64,000 nucleotides of DNA from Pseudomonas zanjanensis (GCF_014268745.2 NZ_JABWRB020000001.1:1736001-1800000), one strand, 5' to 3'. Positions 8,133 through 18,392 are shown, numbered from the stretch's first letter. Notes: generated by a model from the sequence alone, not told the origin. Program-made: numbers and translations.

Positions 8133-8263
8133 GTGGCGAGGGAGCTTGCTCCCGCTGGGGTGCGGAGCGCCCCCAAAACCCGGCACCTCGGTGTGTCAGG
8201 CTCATTGAGTTGACCCTATTGGGGGCTGCTTCGCACCCCAGCGGGAGCACGCTCCCTCGCCAC
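8133..8263. repeat. Family B inverted repeat (REP-like)
   Basis: Same architecture as the copy at 416-537, with one substitution in the right arm (GGGAGCACGCTCCC). It separates the convergent pedR2 and pentapeptide-repeat genes and may serve as their shared transcript end. Confidence 0.83.
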
Positions 8264-8278
8264 AGGGGCGCGACAGGC

Positions 8279-8923
8279 TTATCTATCCCAGGACGTTGGG
8301 CACCCGGTACAGCCCTGCATATTCGCATCCTGGAAATTCCCATAATGCTGGCGAGAACCGCTCAAGTTGGCCTGTTCCAGGTTGCTTTCGCCGAGCTTGG
8401 CTTCTTGCAGGTTGGTGTCGCGCAGGTTGGCGCCCTTGAGGTCGGCCTTGCTCAGCCAGGCCATTTCCAGGTCCGCGGCTTGCAGATTGGCCTCGTGCAG
8501 GCGGGCACCGGACAGGCGAGCGAATTGCAGGTAGGCCGCCGTCAGGTCGGCACGCTGGAATTGCGCGCCTTGGGCGAACAGGCCCCAACCCTGGATCGCC
8601 ATGAGCGTGGCACCGCTGAAGTCCGCCAGGCGCAGGTTGCTTTGTTGCAGGCTGGCACGGGTCAGGTTGGCGCCTTGTAGCTGGGCTTTCTCAAGGTTGG
8701 CCAAGTCCAGCCGCGCGTGCCGCAGGTCGGCATCGCGCAGGTCGGCGCCGCTGAGGTTCATCTTGCGCAGGTCCTGATTCGCCAGTTGTGCGCCGCGCAG
8801 GTTGGCGCCGGGGCATTGGCTGGATTCGGCGATGATGCAGCCGTTGATGGCCAGTGGGGTGTCGGGGTCGTCGGCATGGGCAAAGGTGCCGATGAACAGA
8901 AGCAGCAGTGGCAATGATTTCAT
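8279..8923 (-). CDS. Secreted pentapeptide-repeat protein of the alcohol-oxidation cluster
   Basis: A 214-residue protein with a signal peptide (MKSLPLLLLFIGTFAHA) followed from about residue 40 to 205 by tandem A(N/D)LxX pentapeptides such as ANLRG, ADLRD, ANLEK, ANLTR, ADLKG and ANLRD, which should form a right-handed quadrilateral beta-helix in the periplasm. Cysteines near the N-terminus (GCIIAESSQCPG) and at the end (MQGCTGCPTSW) could form disulfides or a redox CxxC. A pentapeptide-repeat gene at this position, between pedR2 and the PedE gene, is also present in P. putida. Its role in alcohol oxidation is unknown; scaffolding of periplasmic partners is a guess. Confidence 0.87.
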   Translation of the reverse strand: MKSLPLLLLFIGTFAHADDPDTPLAINGCIIAESSQCPGANLRGAQLANQDLRKMNLSGADLRDADLRHARLDLANLEKAQLQGANLTRASLQQSNLRLADFSGATLMAIQGWGLFAQGAQFQRADLTAAYLQFARLSGARLHEANLQAADLEMAWLSKADLKGANLRDTNLQEAKLGESNLEQANLSGSRQHYGNFQDANMQGCTGCPTSWDR

Positions 8924-8942
8924 GGCATGAACTCGGGCAAGT

Positions 8943-9031
8943 GTGGGAGCGGGCTTGCTCGCGAAGGCGTAGTGCCAGTCAATATCAATGCTGGTTGAAC
9001 CACCGCTTTCGCGAGCAAGCCCGCTCCCACA
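8943..9031. repeat. Family A REP inverted repeat
   Basis: GTGGGAGCGGGCTTGCTCGC and its complement, located just past the stop codon of the quinoprotein dehydrogenase gene and before the pentapeptide-repeat gene, both minus strand. Confidence 0.85.
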
Positions 9032-9054
9032 GGGGATGGGGTACAGGTCAGCGG

Positions 9055-10920
9055 CTATTTCTGCGCCGTCGCCTTATCCCAACTCGGGATCTTGAATACC
9101 CAGAACGACCCGCCCTGGGCCACGGGCTTGGTCAGTTCGGCCATGTCGCCGCCCCACAGCGGCACGGCGCCGCCGTAGCCGACGGTCACGCCGATGAACT
9201 GCTCGCCGTCCTGCTCCCAGGTGATGGGCGGGGAGACGATGCCGCTGCCCGTCTGGAATTTCCACAGTTCCTTGCCGGTCTTCGCGTCGAAGGCCTTGAA
9301 GAAGCCGTCGCCGGTGCCCGTGAACACCAGGTTGCCCTTGGTCGCCAGCACGCCGGCCCACAGCGGTAGCGGTTCCTTGTGTTCCCAGACCACTTTGCCG
9401 GTGGTGGGGTTCATCGCTCGCAGGCTGCCGACGTGATCGTCGTACATGCGCTTGATACGGAAGCCCATGCCCAGGTAGGCCGAACCTTTCTTGTAGTTCA
9501 CTTCCTCGGTCCAGTACTCCTCTTTCCACTGGTTGCCGGGGACGTAGAACAGGCCGGTGTCCTGGCTGTAGGCCATGGGGTTCCAGTTCTTGCCACCGAG
9601 GAAGGGCGGCGAGACTTCCACTGGCTTGCCCTTGGTTTCACCAGGCAATGGCTTGGCCGGGCGCTGGCCGGGATTTTCCACCGGGCGGCCGGTCTTCAGG
9701 TCGATGTGGCTGGCCCAGGTGATGTTGTCGACGAAGGGGAACGCGTTCTGCAGCTTGCCGTTGTTGCGGTCCACCACGTAGAAGAAACCGTTGCGGTCGG
9801 CGTGGGCGGTGGCCTTGACCACCTTGCCGTCTTTGTCCTTGTAGTCGAACAGCACCAGCTCGTTGTTGCCGGAGAAATCCCAGGCGTCGTTGGGCGTGTG
9901 TTGGTAGAACCACTTCACCTCGCCGGTGCTTGGGTCGACGCCGACCTGGCCGGAGGTGTAGAGGCTGTCGTAATCATGGGGGTTGCCGTCCTTGGACGTG
10001 CGCGCCCAGGTGTTCCATGGGCCGGGGTTGCCCGCGCCGACGATGATGGTGTTGGTCTCGGGATCGAAACTGGCGCTCTGCCAAGGTGCGCCGCCGCCAT
10101 GGCTCCAGGCCTCGACCTTGCCGGTCTCGGTGGTCTTGTCGTCGGGCCAGGAGGGCGCCTTGACGTCGCCGGTCGGTGTGCTGTCCTTGCCGTTGAGGCG
10201 GCCCATGTGGCCTTCGACGAACGGACGCATCCAGACTTCTTCACCCGTGTCCGGGTCGCGGGCGAACAGTTGCCCGACCACACCGAACTCGTCACCGGAA
10301 CTGCCGTGGATCAGCAGGACCTTGCCGCTGGTCTTGTCCTTGATCAGCACCGGGGCGCCGGTCATGGTGTAGCCGCCGGCGTGGTCGCCGAACTTCTTGT
10401 TCCACACCACCTTGCCGGTGTTTTTATCCAAGGCGACCACGCGGGCGTCCAGGGTGCCGAAATAGATCTTGTCGCCATAGATGGCCGCGCCGCGATTGAC
10501 CACGTCGCAGCACGGGCGAATGTTGTCCGGCAGCCGGTGGTTGTAGGTCCACAGGCGCTTGCCGGTCTTGGCGTCGAGGGCGAACACCCGCGAGTACGAA
10601 CCGGTGACGTACACCACGCCGTCGCTGACGATGGCCTGGGATTCCTGGCCGCGCTGCTTCTCGTCGCCGAATGAGTAGGACCAGGCCGGGGTCAGCTTGA
10701 ACACGTTCTTGTCGTTGACCTGGGCCAGCGGGCTCCAGCGCTGGGCGTTGGTGCCCATGCCGTATTGCAACACGTCCTGGGTGGTCAGGTGGTCGTTGGC
10801 GATGTCTTCCCAACTGACCCCTGGCGCTGCGGCGCTGGCCAAGGGGCTCAGCGACAGACTGCCGGCCAGCAGCAAGGCAACCGTCAGGGAGGAGAGGGCG
10901 GGTAGCGTTTTTATTCTCAT
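9055..10920 (-). CDS. exaA: PQQ-dependent ethanol dehydrogenase, Ca2+ type (ExaA/PedE)
   Basis: A 621-residue periplasmic quinoprotein. The signal peptide ends near ASAAA (about residue 32). It has the adjacent-cysteine disulfide ring C137-C138 in [12 protein letters not shown]211 in GDEFGV, an Asn in [10 protein letters not shown] and the catalytic D348 in [11 protein letters not shown], as well as tryptophan-docking blade repeats. Residue 350, two after the catalytic Asp, is Ser; lanthanide enzymes have Asp there, so this is the Ca2+-dependent type. It oxidises primary alcohols and aldehydes in the periplasm and hands electrons to the cytochrome c encoded divergently at 11175. The promoter region contains both the TACCA-type site and a CCGGGAA palindrome shared with the pedH promoter. 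Confidence 0.96.
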   Translation of the reverse strand: MRIKTLPALSSLTVALLLAGSLSLSPLASAAAPGVSWEDIANDHLTTQDVLQYGMGTNAQRWSPLAQVNDKNVFKLTPAWSYSFGDEKQRGQESQAIVSDGVVYVTGSYSRVFALDAKTGKRLWTYNHRLPDNIRPCCDVVNRGAAIYGDKIYFGTLDARVVALDKNTGKVVWNKKFGDHAGGYTMTGAPVLIKDKTSGKVLLIHGSSGDEFGVVGQLFARDPDTGEEVWMRPFVEGHMGRLNGKDSTPTGDVKAPSWPDDKTTETGKVEAWSHGGGAPWQSASFDPETNTIIVGAGNPGPWNTWARTSKDGNPHDYDSLYTSGQVGVDPSTGEVKWFYQHTPNDAWDFSGNNELVLFDYKDKDGKVVKATAHADRNGFFYVVDRNNGKLQNAFPFVDNITWASHIDLKTGRPVENPGQRPAKPLPGETKGKPVEVSPPFLGGKNWNPMAYSQDTGLFYVPGNQWKEEYWTEEVNYKKGSAYLGMGFRIKRMYDDHVGSLRAMNPTTGKVVWEHKEPLPLWAGVLATKGNLVFTGTGDGFFKAFDAKTGKELWKFQTGSGIVSPPITWEQDGEQFIGVTVGYGGAVPLWGGDMAELTKPVAQGGSFWVFKIPSWDKATAQK

Positions 10921-11005
10921 GGTGGCAGTTCCCAGTGAAAGGTTTTGGCCTGACTAGGTTGGGTCGCGCCGGGGGGCCGCCGATACGGAAAAAGTCCCGC
11001 CTTTG

Positions 11006-11020
11006 CCGGGAAGATTTCCC
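11006..11020. promoter_or_regulatory. Palindrome CCGGGAAGATTTCCC upstream of exaA
   Basis: This differs at one position from the core of the palindrome at 14497-14513 before pedH. It lies 86-100 nt upstream of the exaA start. It could be a second operator or a leader hairpin; function is inferred only from the repetition. Confidence 0.45.
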
Positions 11021-11058
11021 AAACCGCCTGTCTTTGCGACTTGCGTCGGATGGCCTGC

Positions 11059-11071
11059 TACCAAGGAACTA
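11059..11071. promoter_or_regulatory. Candidate operator TACCA-AGG-AACTA between exaA and the cytochrome gene
   Basis: Identical over 13 bases, plus a following G/A, to the site at 14423 before pedH. It lies in the divergent intergenic region, 139 nt from the exaA start and 104 nt from the cytochrome start, so it could control both. Confidence 0.6.
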
Positions 11072-11174
11072 GACCCCGGCCACCAAAGCAGCATTCGGCT
11101 GGCGGCACAGGGTTCCTAAGATGACGGCACGGCCTCTGCCAAGAGGTCTTGCGTGCAATCCAGAGGGCATAACA

Positions 11175-11636
11175 ATGACAACAAAACGCAACGCCATCAT
11201 CGCTACCGCATTATGGATGGGGCTGACCGGCGCAGGCTCCGCATGGGCCCATGGCAACGTAGTGCCCCAAGCAGTGGAAACCAAGGGACTGACCCCGATC
11301 AAGGACACCAACCTGCCGCTGGACGCCGATGGGTGGGCTGCCCAGAACCCGTATCGCAATGCTCCCGAGCGTGAAAAAGCCGTGGAGATCGGCGCCTCGG
11401 CCTACAACCAGAACTGCGCGGCCTGCCATGGCCTGGAGGCCAAGTCTGGCGGGATCGCCCCGGACCTGCGCATGCTCGACGCCGCCGAAGCCGGCGATGA
11501 ATGGTTCGTCGAACGCGTGCGCCACGGTGCGGTGCGCGACGGCCGGGTCTACATGCCGAAAATGGCCGACTACCTGAGCCAGGAAGCGCTATGGGCGGTG
11601 CGCACCTACCTCGACAGCGTGCACGTCGAGGAGTGA
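11175..11636 (+). CDS. exaB: Cytochrome c550, electron acceptor of the quinoprotein ethanol dehydrogenase (ExaB/PedF-like)
   Basis: A 153-residue periplasmic c-type cytochrome. The start at 11175 follows AGAGG and gives a signal peptide ending at GSAWA. One haem-binding motif, CAACH, is present, with the likely axial Met in the YMPKMADYL segment. It reoxidises the PQQ enzyme and passes electrons to the respiratory chain. The gene is divergent from exaA and is followed after 5 nt by the periplasmic binding-protein gene. The start codon is embedded in ATAACAATGACAACAAAACG, an A-rich CA-type tract. Confidence 0.92.
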   Translation: MTTKRNAIIATALWMGLTGAGSAWAHGNVVPQAVETKGLTPIKDTNLPLDADGWAAQNPYRNAPEREKAVEIGASAYNQNCAACHGLEAKSGGIAPDLRMLDAAEAGDEWFVERVRHGAVRDGRVYMPKMADYLSQEALWAVRTYLDSVHVEE

Positions 11637-11641
11637 TCGCC

Positions 11642-12517
11642 ATGCGCCTGTTCGCGTGGGTGATGTGCAGCGTGCTGCTGTGTGGCCAGGCGGTGCAGGC
11701 GCAGGTGCGCAGCTACGATCAGATGATCGCCGCCGGGGAGTTGAAGGTGGCGGTCTACAAGGATTTCGCGCCCTACAGTTTTGAAGATCAGGGCCAGCCC
11801 CGGGGTGTCGATGTTGAATTGGCGCAAGCCTTGGCCAAGGCCATGGGCGTGCGTCTGAAACTGATGTGGGCACCGCCCGGCGAGAAGCTCGACGACGATC
11901 TGCGCGATTACATCTGGCGCAGCAGCCCGCTGCACGACCGGCAACTGGCCGACTTGATGATGCGGGTGCCATACGATCATGACTACGTGCAAAGGCGCAA
12001 CGACATCGGGGAACTGGAAAACGCCCAGGTGGTGATGTTCGGTCCCTATCAGCAGGAATGCTGGCAGGTGGCGTATGACCGTCGCCGGCTGGAGTCGGTG
12101 GGCAGTGTCGCCGTGTTCCAGCAACACCCCGTCGGGGTGGAGGTCGACAGTGTGCCGTCGTTCTACCTGACCTCGGTGTTCAACGGCATGCTCAGCGCCA
12201 AGACTCGCCATTACCCCAGCGTCGCCAAGGCCTTCGGGGCCATGCAGGCCGGAGAGGTCGACGCCGTCATGGCCATGCGCGGGGAAGTTGACTGGCAGGT
12301 GCATGAGGCGGCCGATCGGCAGTTGGCGCTGGCGGAGAACGCCTATCCGAACATGGGCAAGCAACGCTGGGAAATCGGCATGGCGGTGCACGAAAGCAAC
12401 CGTCAGTTGGCCTACGCGGTGGAAGAGGCGCTGGAAGGCTTGATCCGCGACGGCAGCCTCAAGGCGATGTATGCCCGCTATGGCCTGCGCTACGACGTAC
12501 CCGAAATGTACCAATAG
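11642..12517 (+). CDS. Quinoprotein dehydrogenase-associated periplasmic binding protein (PedG-like)
   Basis: A 291-residue protein with a signal peptide (MRLFAWVMCSVLLCGQAVQA) and a type II solute-binding fold: ELKVAVYKDFAPYSFED at the start, AQALAKAMGVRLKLMW, and GMAVHESNRQLAYAVEEAL towards the end. Such proteins sit next to XoxF/MxaF and Ped dehydrogenases (XoxJ/MxaJ family) and are thought to help maturation or PQQ/cytochrome handling instead of transport. No permease follows. The start at 11642 is 5 nt after the cytochrome stop; a start further upstream would overlap that gene deeply and lose the signal peptide. Confidence 0.87.
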   Translation: MRLFAWVMCSVLLCGQAVQAQVRSYDQMIAAGELKVAVYKDFAPYSFEDQGQPRGVDVELAQALAKAMGVRLKLMWAPPGEKLDDDLRDYIWRSSPLHDRQLADLMMRVPYDHDYVQRRNDIGELENAQVVMFGPYQQECWQVAYDRRRLESVGSVAVFQQHPVGVEVDSVPSFYLTSVFNGMLSAKTRHYPSVAKAFGAMQAGEVDAVMAMRGEVDWQVHEAADRQLALAENAYPNMGKQRWEIGMAVHESNRQLAYAVEEALEGLIRDGSLKAMYARYGLRYDVPEMYQ

Positions 12518-12527
12518 GAGCGCTGGG

Positions 12528-13283
12528 ATGAACTGGCGAGCGTATGGCCTGCTGTTAGGGTGCCTGCCGTGGCTGGCGATGGCGGTCGAGCCGGGGAAGG
12601 ATCCGGTGCCGTCGGTGATGTGGGCCTTTTATCACAAGCAGTTGCTGGGGGAGGCGCCGTTCGTGTTCGACGACCGAGTGCGGCTGCTGGCGCCACCGTT
12701 TGCCGAAGATGCGCGCCAGGTGCCACTGGAAATCGATGCCCGGGCCTTTGCCGGCGACGTCGTACGGGTGCTGGCCTGGGCCGAGCTGAACCCCTTGCCG
12801 AAAATCGTCGACTTCCAACCCGGGGAGCGGGTGCTGCCTTGGCTGTCGGTCCGTATTCGCATCGAGCAAGCCACGCCGTTGCGCGCCGCCGTGCAGACCC
12901 GCGATGGCCTGTGGCACGTCGGTTCGACCCTGATCGATGCAGCCGGTGGCGGCTGCACTGCCCCCAGCGTGGTGCGCACCCAGCCGGGCTGGGAGGAACA
13001 CTTGGGCGAGGTACTGGGCGGCCGTTATCCGCGAGGGGATTCGAGTCGCCTGCGCCTGCAAGTCAACCATCCAATGGACAACGGCCTGGTGAGCGGCATC
13101 CCGGAGTTTTTCCTCAACCAGGCGCAACTGCTGGACGCCGACGGTCAGGTGTTGGCGCGCCTGGAGCTGTTCCCGGCGGTCAGCGAAAACCCCAACCTGG
13201 GCTTCGATATCCAAGGCCCGGGACAGACCCGCCTGGTGCTGCGCGACAACAGCGGCAACGCGTTCGAGGCGGCCATTCCCTGA
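12528..13283 (+). CDS. Quinoprotein dehydrogenase-associated SoxYZ-like carrier protein
   Basis: A 251-residue secreted protein (signal peptide to about LAMA). The first half has a SoxY-like segment that contains AGGGCTAPS, comparable to the swinging-arm Cys region of SoxY but internal and not C-terminal. The second half resembles SoxZ (RLQVNHPMDNGL, then an immunoglobulin-like ending). Fused SoxY/SoxZ-like proteins of this type are known beside quinoprotein dehydrogenases, with no sulfur oxidation genes nearby, as here. A carrier role through the single Cys is inferred. It starts after TAGGAGCGCTGGG, 10 nt downstream of the binding-protein gene and 16 nt before the metallohydrolase gene. Confidence 0.86.
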   Translation: MNWRAYGLLLGCLPWLAMAVEPGKDPVPSVMWAFYHKQLLGEAPFVFDDRVRLLAPPFAEDARQVPLEIDARAFAGDVVRVLAWAELNPLPKIVDFQPGERVLPWLSVRIRIEQATPLRAAVQTRDGLWHVGSTLIDAAGGGCTAPSVVRTQPGWEEHLGEVLGGRYPRGDSSRLRLQVNHPMDNGLVSGIPEFFLNQAQLLDADGQVLARLELFPAVSENPNLGFDIQGPGQTRLVLRDNSGNAFEAAIP

Positions 13284-13299
13284 CCAGAAGGAGCGCGCC

Positions 13300-14238
13300 A
13301 TGCGCTGGCTGTTACTGCTCTGTCTTGGCCTGTGCCTGCCGGCATGGTCCGCCACCGATTATTCACTCAAGCCCCGGCAGATCGCCGCAGGCACCTGGCT
13401 GCTGGAAGGCAGCACCGAGAATTTTGCCAAGGCCAACGGCGGCAACATCGTCAATACGGCGTTCATCGTCACCGAGGCCGGCGTGGTGGTGATCGACACC
13501 GGGCCGTCGAAACGCTACGGCGAGGCGCTGCGCCAGGCCATTGCCGCGACCACCGACAAGCCGGTCATCCAGGTCTTGCTGACCCATCATCACCCTGACC
13601 ACGTATTGGGCAACCAGGCGTTCAGCGACGTGCCTATCGGTGCCTTGGCGGGCACCACCGACCTGCTGCGACAGCAGGGTGATGCGCTGGCGGAGAACAT
13701 GTACCGGCTGGTGGGCGACTGGATGCGCGGCACCGAGGTGGTGTTGCCGACCCGCGAGCTGGCGGCCGGGACGTTGACGGTGGGCAATCATTCATTGCGT
13801 CTGCTGGCATTGGCCGGGCACACCGGCGCGGACCTGGCGATCCTGGATGAAACCACTGGCGCGTTGTTCGCCGGCGACCTGGTGTTCTACGAACGGGCCC
13901 TGACCACCCCCAACAGCCCCGGTCTGGAAGTCTGGCTCCAGGACCTGGACACCTTGCAGGCCTTGCCCTGGAAGCAGATCGTGCCCGGCCATGGCCCGGT
14001 CGCGAGCGACGCCGGGCCCTTTGTGCAGATGCGCGACTACCTGGGCTGGCTCGACCAACTGATGCGCGACGGCGCGGCGCGGGGCGACGACATGGCCGAG
14101 ATGATCCGCTGCCCTATTTCCGAGCGCTTTGCGGGGATCAGCTTGACTCGGTACGAGTTGATTCGCAGTGTCAGTCATCTTTATCCGCGTTATGAGCGGG
14201 CGGGGATGAAGCGGGTGGATACCCACGACCCTGACTGA
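13300..14238 (+). CDS. Quinoprotein relay system zinc metallohydrolase (metallo-beta-lactamase fold)
   Basis: A 312-residue secreted MBL-fold protein: signal peptide [18 protein letters not shown], zinc motif THHHPDH (HxHxDH) near residue 95, a further His in [11 protein letters not shown], an Asp in FAGDLVFYE and the last His in VPGHGP. It belongs to the group named for co-occurrence with PQQ alcohol dehydrogenases and the SoxYZ-like carrier, which immediately precedes it. Hydrolysis of a thioester or similar bond on the carrier would fit, but no substrate is known. It ends the cytochrome-binding protein-carrier-hydrolase operon; a family B repeat follows. Confidence 0.87.
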   Translation: MRWLLLLCLGLCLPAWSATDYSLKPRQIAAGTWLLEGSTENFAKANGGNIVNTAFIVTEAGVVVIDTGPSKRYGEALRQAIAATTDKPVIQVLLTHHHPDHVLGNQAFSDVPIGALAGTTDLLRQQGDALAENMYRLVGDWMRGTEVVLPTRELAAGTLTVGNHSLRLLALAGHTGADLAILDETTGALFAGDLVFYERALTTPNSPGLEVWLQDLDTLQALPWKQIVPGHGPVASDAGPFVQMRDYLGWLDQLMRDGAARGDDMAEMIRCPISERFAGISLTRYELIRSVSHLYPRYERAGMKRVDTHDPD

Positions 14239-14249
14239 ACACATACCCC

Positions 14250-14375
14250 GTGGCGAGGGAGCTTGCTCCCGCTGGGCTGCGCAGCAGCCCCCTGTCGGTC
14301 AACCTGGCTATCAATGTTGGCTGGGCTATTTTTGGGGCCGCTGCGCGCCCCAGCGGGAGCAAGCTCCCTCGCCAC
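14250..14375. repeat. Family B inverted repeat (REP-like)
   Basis: GTGGCGAGGGAGCTTGCTCC arms around about 80 bp, just after the metallohydrolase stop and before the pedH promoter. Confidence 0.85.
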
Positions 14376-14422
14376 AGGGGGAGGCACCGGCAAAGAAGCT
14401 GGATGCGACGACGCCTCATGTG

Positions 14423-14435
14423 TACCAAGGAACTA
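14423..14435. promoter_or_regulatory. Candidate operator TACCA-AGG-AACTA upstream of pedH
   Basis: The same 13-mer as at 11059-11071. It ends 108 nt before the pedH start, very like its 104-nt distance from the cytochrome start. Confidence 0.6.
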
Positions 14436-14496
14436 GAAAACTCAACACAGCGGGCAATTGTTGGCAACGGCCCCGAGCCCAAGAATCTGTGGCAGA

Positions 14497-14513
14497 CCGG
14501 GAAAATTTCCCGG
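14497..14513. promoter_or_regulatory. Perfect palindrome CCGGGAAA-A-TTTCCCGG upstream of pedH
   Basis: 8-bp arms with a single central base, 30-46 nt before the start codon, so probably in the leader or overlapping the promoter core. Its core recurs upstream of exaA (11006-11020). Confidence 0.5.
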
Positions 14514-14542
14514 GTATAACAATAACCGCAGAGGTAGCCGTC

Positions 14543-16318
14543 ATGACTCATCCCGCACGTCGCCAACCCTTCGCCGTGAGCCTGCTGCTCAGTGCCATGC
14601 TGCTGTCAGGTTCGGCCTTGGCCGCCGTGACCGATCAGGAAATTCTCCAGGACCCGAAGAACCCGCAGCAGGTCGTGACCAACGGCCTGGGCGTCCAGGG
14701 CCAGCGCTACAGCCCGCTCGACAGTCTCAATGTCAATAACGTCAAGGATTTGCGCCCGGTCTGGGCGTTCTCCTTCGGTGGCGAAAAGCAGCGCGGTCAG
14801 CAGGCCCAGCCGATGATCAAGGACGGGGTGATGTACCTCACCGGTTCCTATTCGCGGGTGTTCGCGGTGGATGCGCGCACCGGCAAGAAACTGTGGCAGT
14901 ACGATGCGCGTCTGCCTGATGACATCCGTCCCTGCTGCGACGTGATCAACCGCGGCGTGGCGCTGTATGGCGACCTGGTGTTCTTCGGCACCCTCGACGC
15001 CAAGCTGGTGGCCTTGAACAAGGACACCGGCAAAGTGGTGTGGAGCAAGAAGGTGGCCGACCACAAGGAAGGTTATTCCATCAGCGCCGCGCCCATGGTG
15101 GTGAACGGCAAGCTGATCACCGGTGTGGCCGGTGGCGAATTCGGCGTGGTTGGCCAGATCAGCGCCTACGATCCGAAGAATGGCGAACTGCTGTGGACCC
15201 GCCCGACGGTGGAAGGCCACATGGGTTACGTCTACAAGGATGGCAAGGCGGTCGAGAACGGTATCTCCGGTGGCGAGGCGGGCAAGACCTGGCCGGGCGA
15301 TCTCTGGAAAACCGGCGGCGCGGCGCCTTGGCTGGGCGGCTACTACGACCCGGAAACCAACCTGCTGCTGTTCGGCACCGGCAACCCGGCCCCATGGAAC
15401 TCCCACCTGCGACCTGGCGACAACCTCTATTCGTCGTCGCGCCTGGCCCTGAACCCGGACGACGGCACCATCAAGTGGCATTTCCAGAGTACGCCCCACG
15501 ACGGCTGGGACTATGACGGCGTCAACGAGCTGATCTCGTTCAACTACAAGGAAGGCGGCAAGGACATCAAGGCGGCAGCGACTGCTGACCGTAACGGCTT
15601 CTTCTACGTGCTCGACCGCACCAACGGCAAGTTCATCCGCGGCTTCCCGTTTGTCGACAAGATCACCTGGGCCACCGGCTTGGACAAGGACGGGCGGCCG
15701 ATCTATAACGAGGCCAGCCGTCCGGGCGCACCGGGCAGCGAAGCCAAGGGCAGTTCGGTGTTCGTCGCCCCGGCCTTCCTCGGTGCGAAAAACTGGATGC
15801 CCATGGCCTACAACCAGGACACCGGCCTGTTCTACGTGCCGTCCAACGAATGGGGCATGGACATCTGGAACGAAGGCATCGCCTACAAGAAAGGCGCGGC
15901 GTTCCTCGGGGCCGGGTTCACCATCAAGCCGCTGAACGAGGATTACATCGGCGTGCTGCGGGCCATCGACCCCAAGACCGGCAAGGAGGTCTGGCGCCAC
16001 AAGAACTTCGCGCCGCTGTGGGGCGGGGTCCTGACCACCAAGGGCAACCTGGTGTTCACCGGCACGCCTGAAGGGTTCCTGCAGGCGTTCAACGCCAAGA
16101 CCGGGGAAAAGGTCTGGGAATTCCAGACCGGCTCCGGCGTGCTTGGCTCGCCCATCACTTGGGAAATGGACGGTGAGCAATACGTCTCCGTGGTTTCCGG
16201 CTGGGGCGGTGCGGTGCCGCTGTGGGGCGGCGAGGTGGCCAAGCGCGTGAAGGACTTCAACCAGGGCGGCATGCTCTGGACCTTCAAGTTGCCGAAAGAG
16301 CTTGTCGCCAAGCGCTAA
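14543..16318 (+). CDS. pedH: Lanthanide-dependent PQQ alcohol dehydrogenase (PedH)
   Basis: A 591-residue quinoprotein with a signal peptide ending at GSALA. Vicinal cysteines are C131-C132 ([11 protein letters not shown]), metal/PQQ ligands E199 and N281, catalytic D323 and, two residues on, D325 in [11 protein letters not shown]. That second Asp (codon 15515-15517) is the hallmark of lanthanide-coordinating quinoproteins such as XoxF and P. putida PedH, and the numbering agrees with published PedH D323/D325. The chosen ATG follows GAGG at 14531 and gives a complete signal peptide. It stands alone between two family B repeats, with its own promoter region containing two motifs shared with exaA/exaB. 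A CA-type tract ATAACAATAACC precedes the ribosome site. Confidence 0.95.
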   Translation: MTHPARRQPFAVSLLLSAMLLSGSALAAVTDQEILQDPKNPQQVVTNGLGVQGQRYSPLDSLNVNNVKDLRPVWAFSFGGEKQRGQQAQPMIKDGVMYLTGSYSRVFAVDARTGKKLWQYDARLPDDIRPCCDVINRGVALYGDLVFFGTLDAKLVALNKDTGKVVWSKKVADHKEGYSISAAPMVVNGKLITGVAGGEFGVVGQISAYDPKNGELLWTRPTVEGHMGYVYKDGKAVENGISGGEAGKTWPGDLWKTGGAAPWLGGYYDPETNLLLFGTGNPAPWNSHLRPGDNLYSSSRLALNPDDGTIKWHFQSTPHDGWDYDGVNELISFNYKEGGKDIKAAATADRNGFFYVLDRTNGKFIRGFPFVDKITWATGLDKDGRPIYNEASRPGAPGSEAKGSSVFVAPAFLGAKNWMPMAYNQDTGLFYVPSNEWGMDIWNEGIAYKKGAAFLGAGFTIKPLNEDYIGVLRAIDPKTGKEVWRHKNFAPLWGGVLTTKGNLVFTGTPEGFLQAFNAKTGEKVWEFQTGSGVLGSPITWEMDGEQYVSVVSGWGGAVPLWGGEVAKRVKDFNQGGMLWTFKLPKELVAKR

Positions 16319-16333
16319 AACCTGCCAGGACCC

Positions 16334-16425
16334 GTGGCGAGGGAGCTTGCTCCCGCTGGAGTGCGAAGCGCTCCCGATTCTTGGCGACTGCTTCGCAGCC
16401 GAGCGGGAGCAAGCTCCCTCGCCAC
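16334..16425. repeat. Family B inverted repeat (REP-like)
   Basis: A short copy (about 92 bp) directly after the pedH stop; with the copy at 14250 it brackets pedH. Confidence 0.84.
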
Positions 16426-16484
16426 AAGGGCCTGCGCTGGCCTTGAACTTGCGCCAATCGCTTGAAACCTACGACCAAATAACG

Positions 16485-16532
16485 AGAGAGCCCCCTGCCA
16501 ATGACGCATTCGTCCACGGCACGGGGCTCTCT
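16485..16532. promoter_or_regulatory. Inverted repeat AGAGAGCCCC ... GGGGCTCTCT upstream of the aldehyde dehydrogenase gene
   Basis: Perfect 10-bp arms separated by 28 bp, ending 55 nt before the start at 16588. It could be an operator or a leader hairpin; there is no U-run that would make it a terminator. Confidence 0.4.
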
Positions 16533-16587
16533 ACCATCGGCCTATCGCCTGTCCCGTGACAGGCATCGACCAGGCAGAGGCCCCATC

Positions 16588-18108
<1,521 letters not shown>

Positions 18109-18142
18109 CCCTGGGGGATAACAAGGCAGTTGCAGGGACCCT

Positions 18143-18265
18143 GTGGCGAGGGAGCTTGCTCCCGCTGGGCCGCGAAGCGGCCCTTTCCTTGATGCACATA
18201 TTGATTGTGTGGCTGCTATTTTTGGGGCTGCTGCGCAGCCCAGCGGGAGCAAGCTCCCTCGCCAC
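18143..18265. repeat. Family B inverted repeat (REP-like)
   Basis: Full-length copy after the aldehyde dehydrogenase gene and before the pqqA promoter region. Confidence 0.85.
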
Positions 18266-18392
18266 AAGTGCTCGCTGCTCCAGTAGTACCAACGCACCCC
18301 ACCCACCGCTTCGAAAGTAGCATTCGAGCCCCAGGCGTGGCGTGCATTAATGACCTTGCCGGAATCGCCCGGTACAAGAAGAGGAAAGACCC

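Noticed and set aside
12528..13283. Thiosulfate oxidation (Sox) function for the SoxYZ-like gene
   Set aside because: No soxA, soxB, soxC, soxD or soxX-like gene is nearby, the SoxY-type Cys is internal, and the neighbours are quinoprotein partners.
14606..16180. 524-codon minus-strand open frame, and similar long ones at 16531-18306, 9379-10674 and 21547-23064
   Set aside because: All lie antisense to well-recognised genes (pedH, exaC, exaA, mqo).
18285..18293. TAGTACCAA before pqqA as a fifth TACCA-type operator
   Set aside because: The two half-sites overlap and lack the 3-bp spacer seen in the other four, so it does not fit the pattern.
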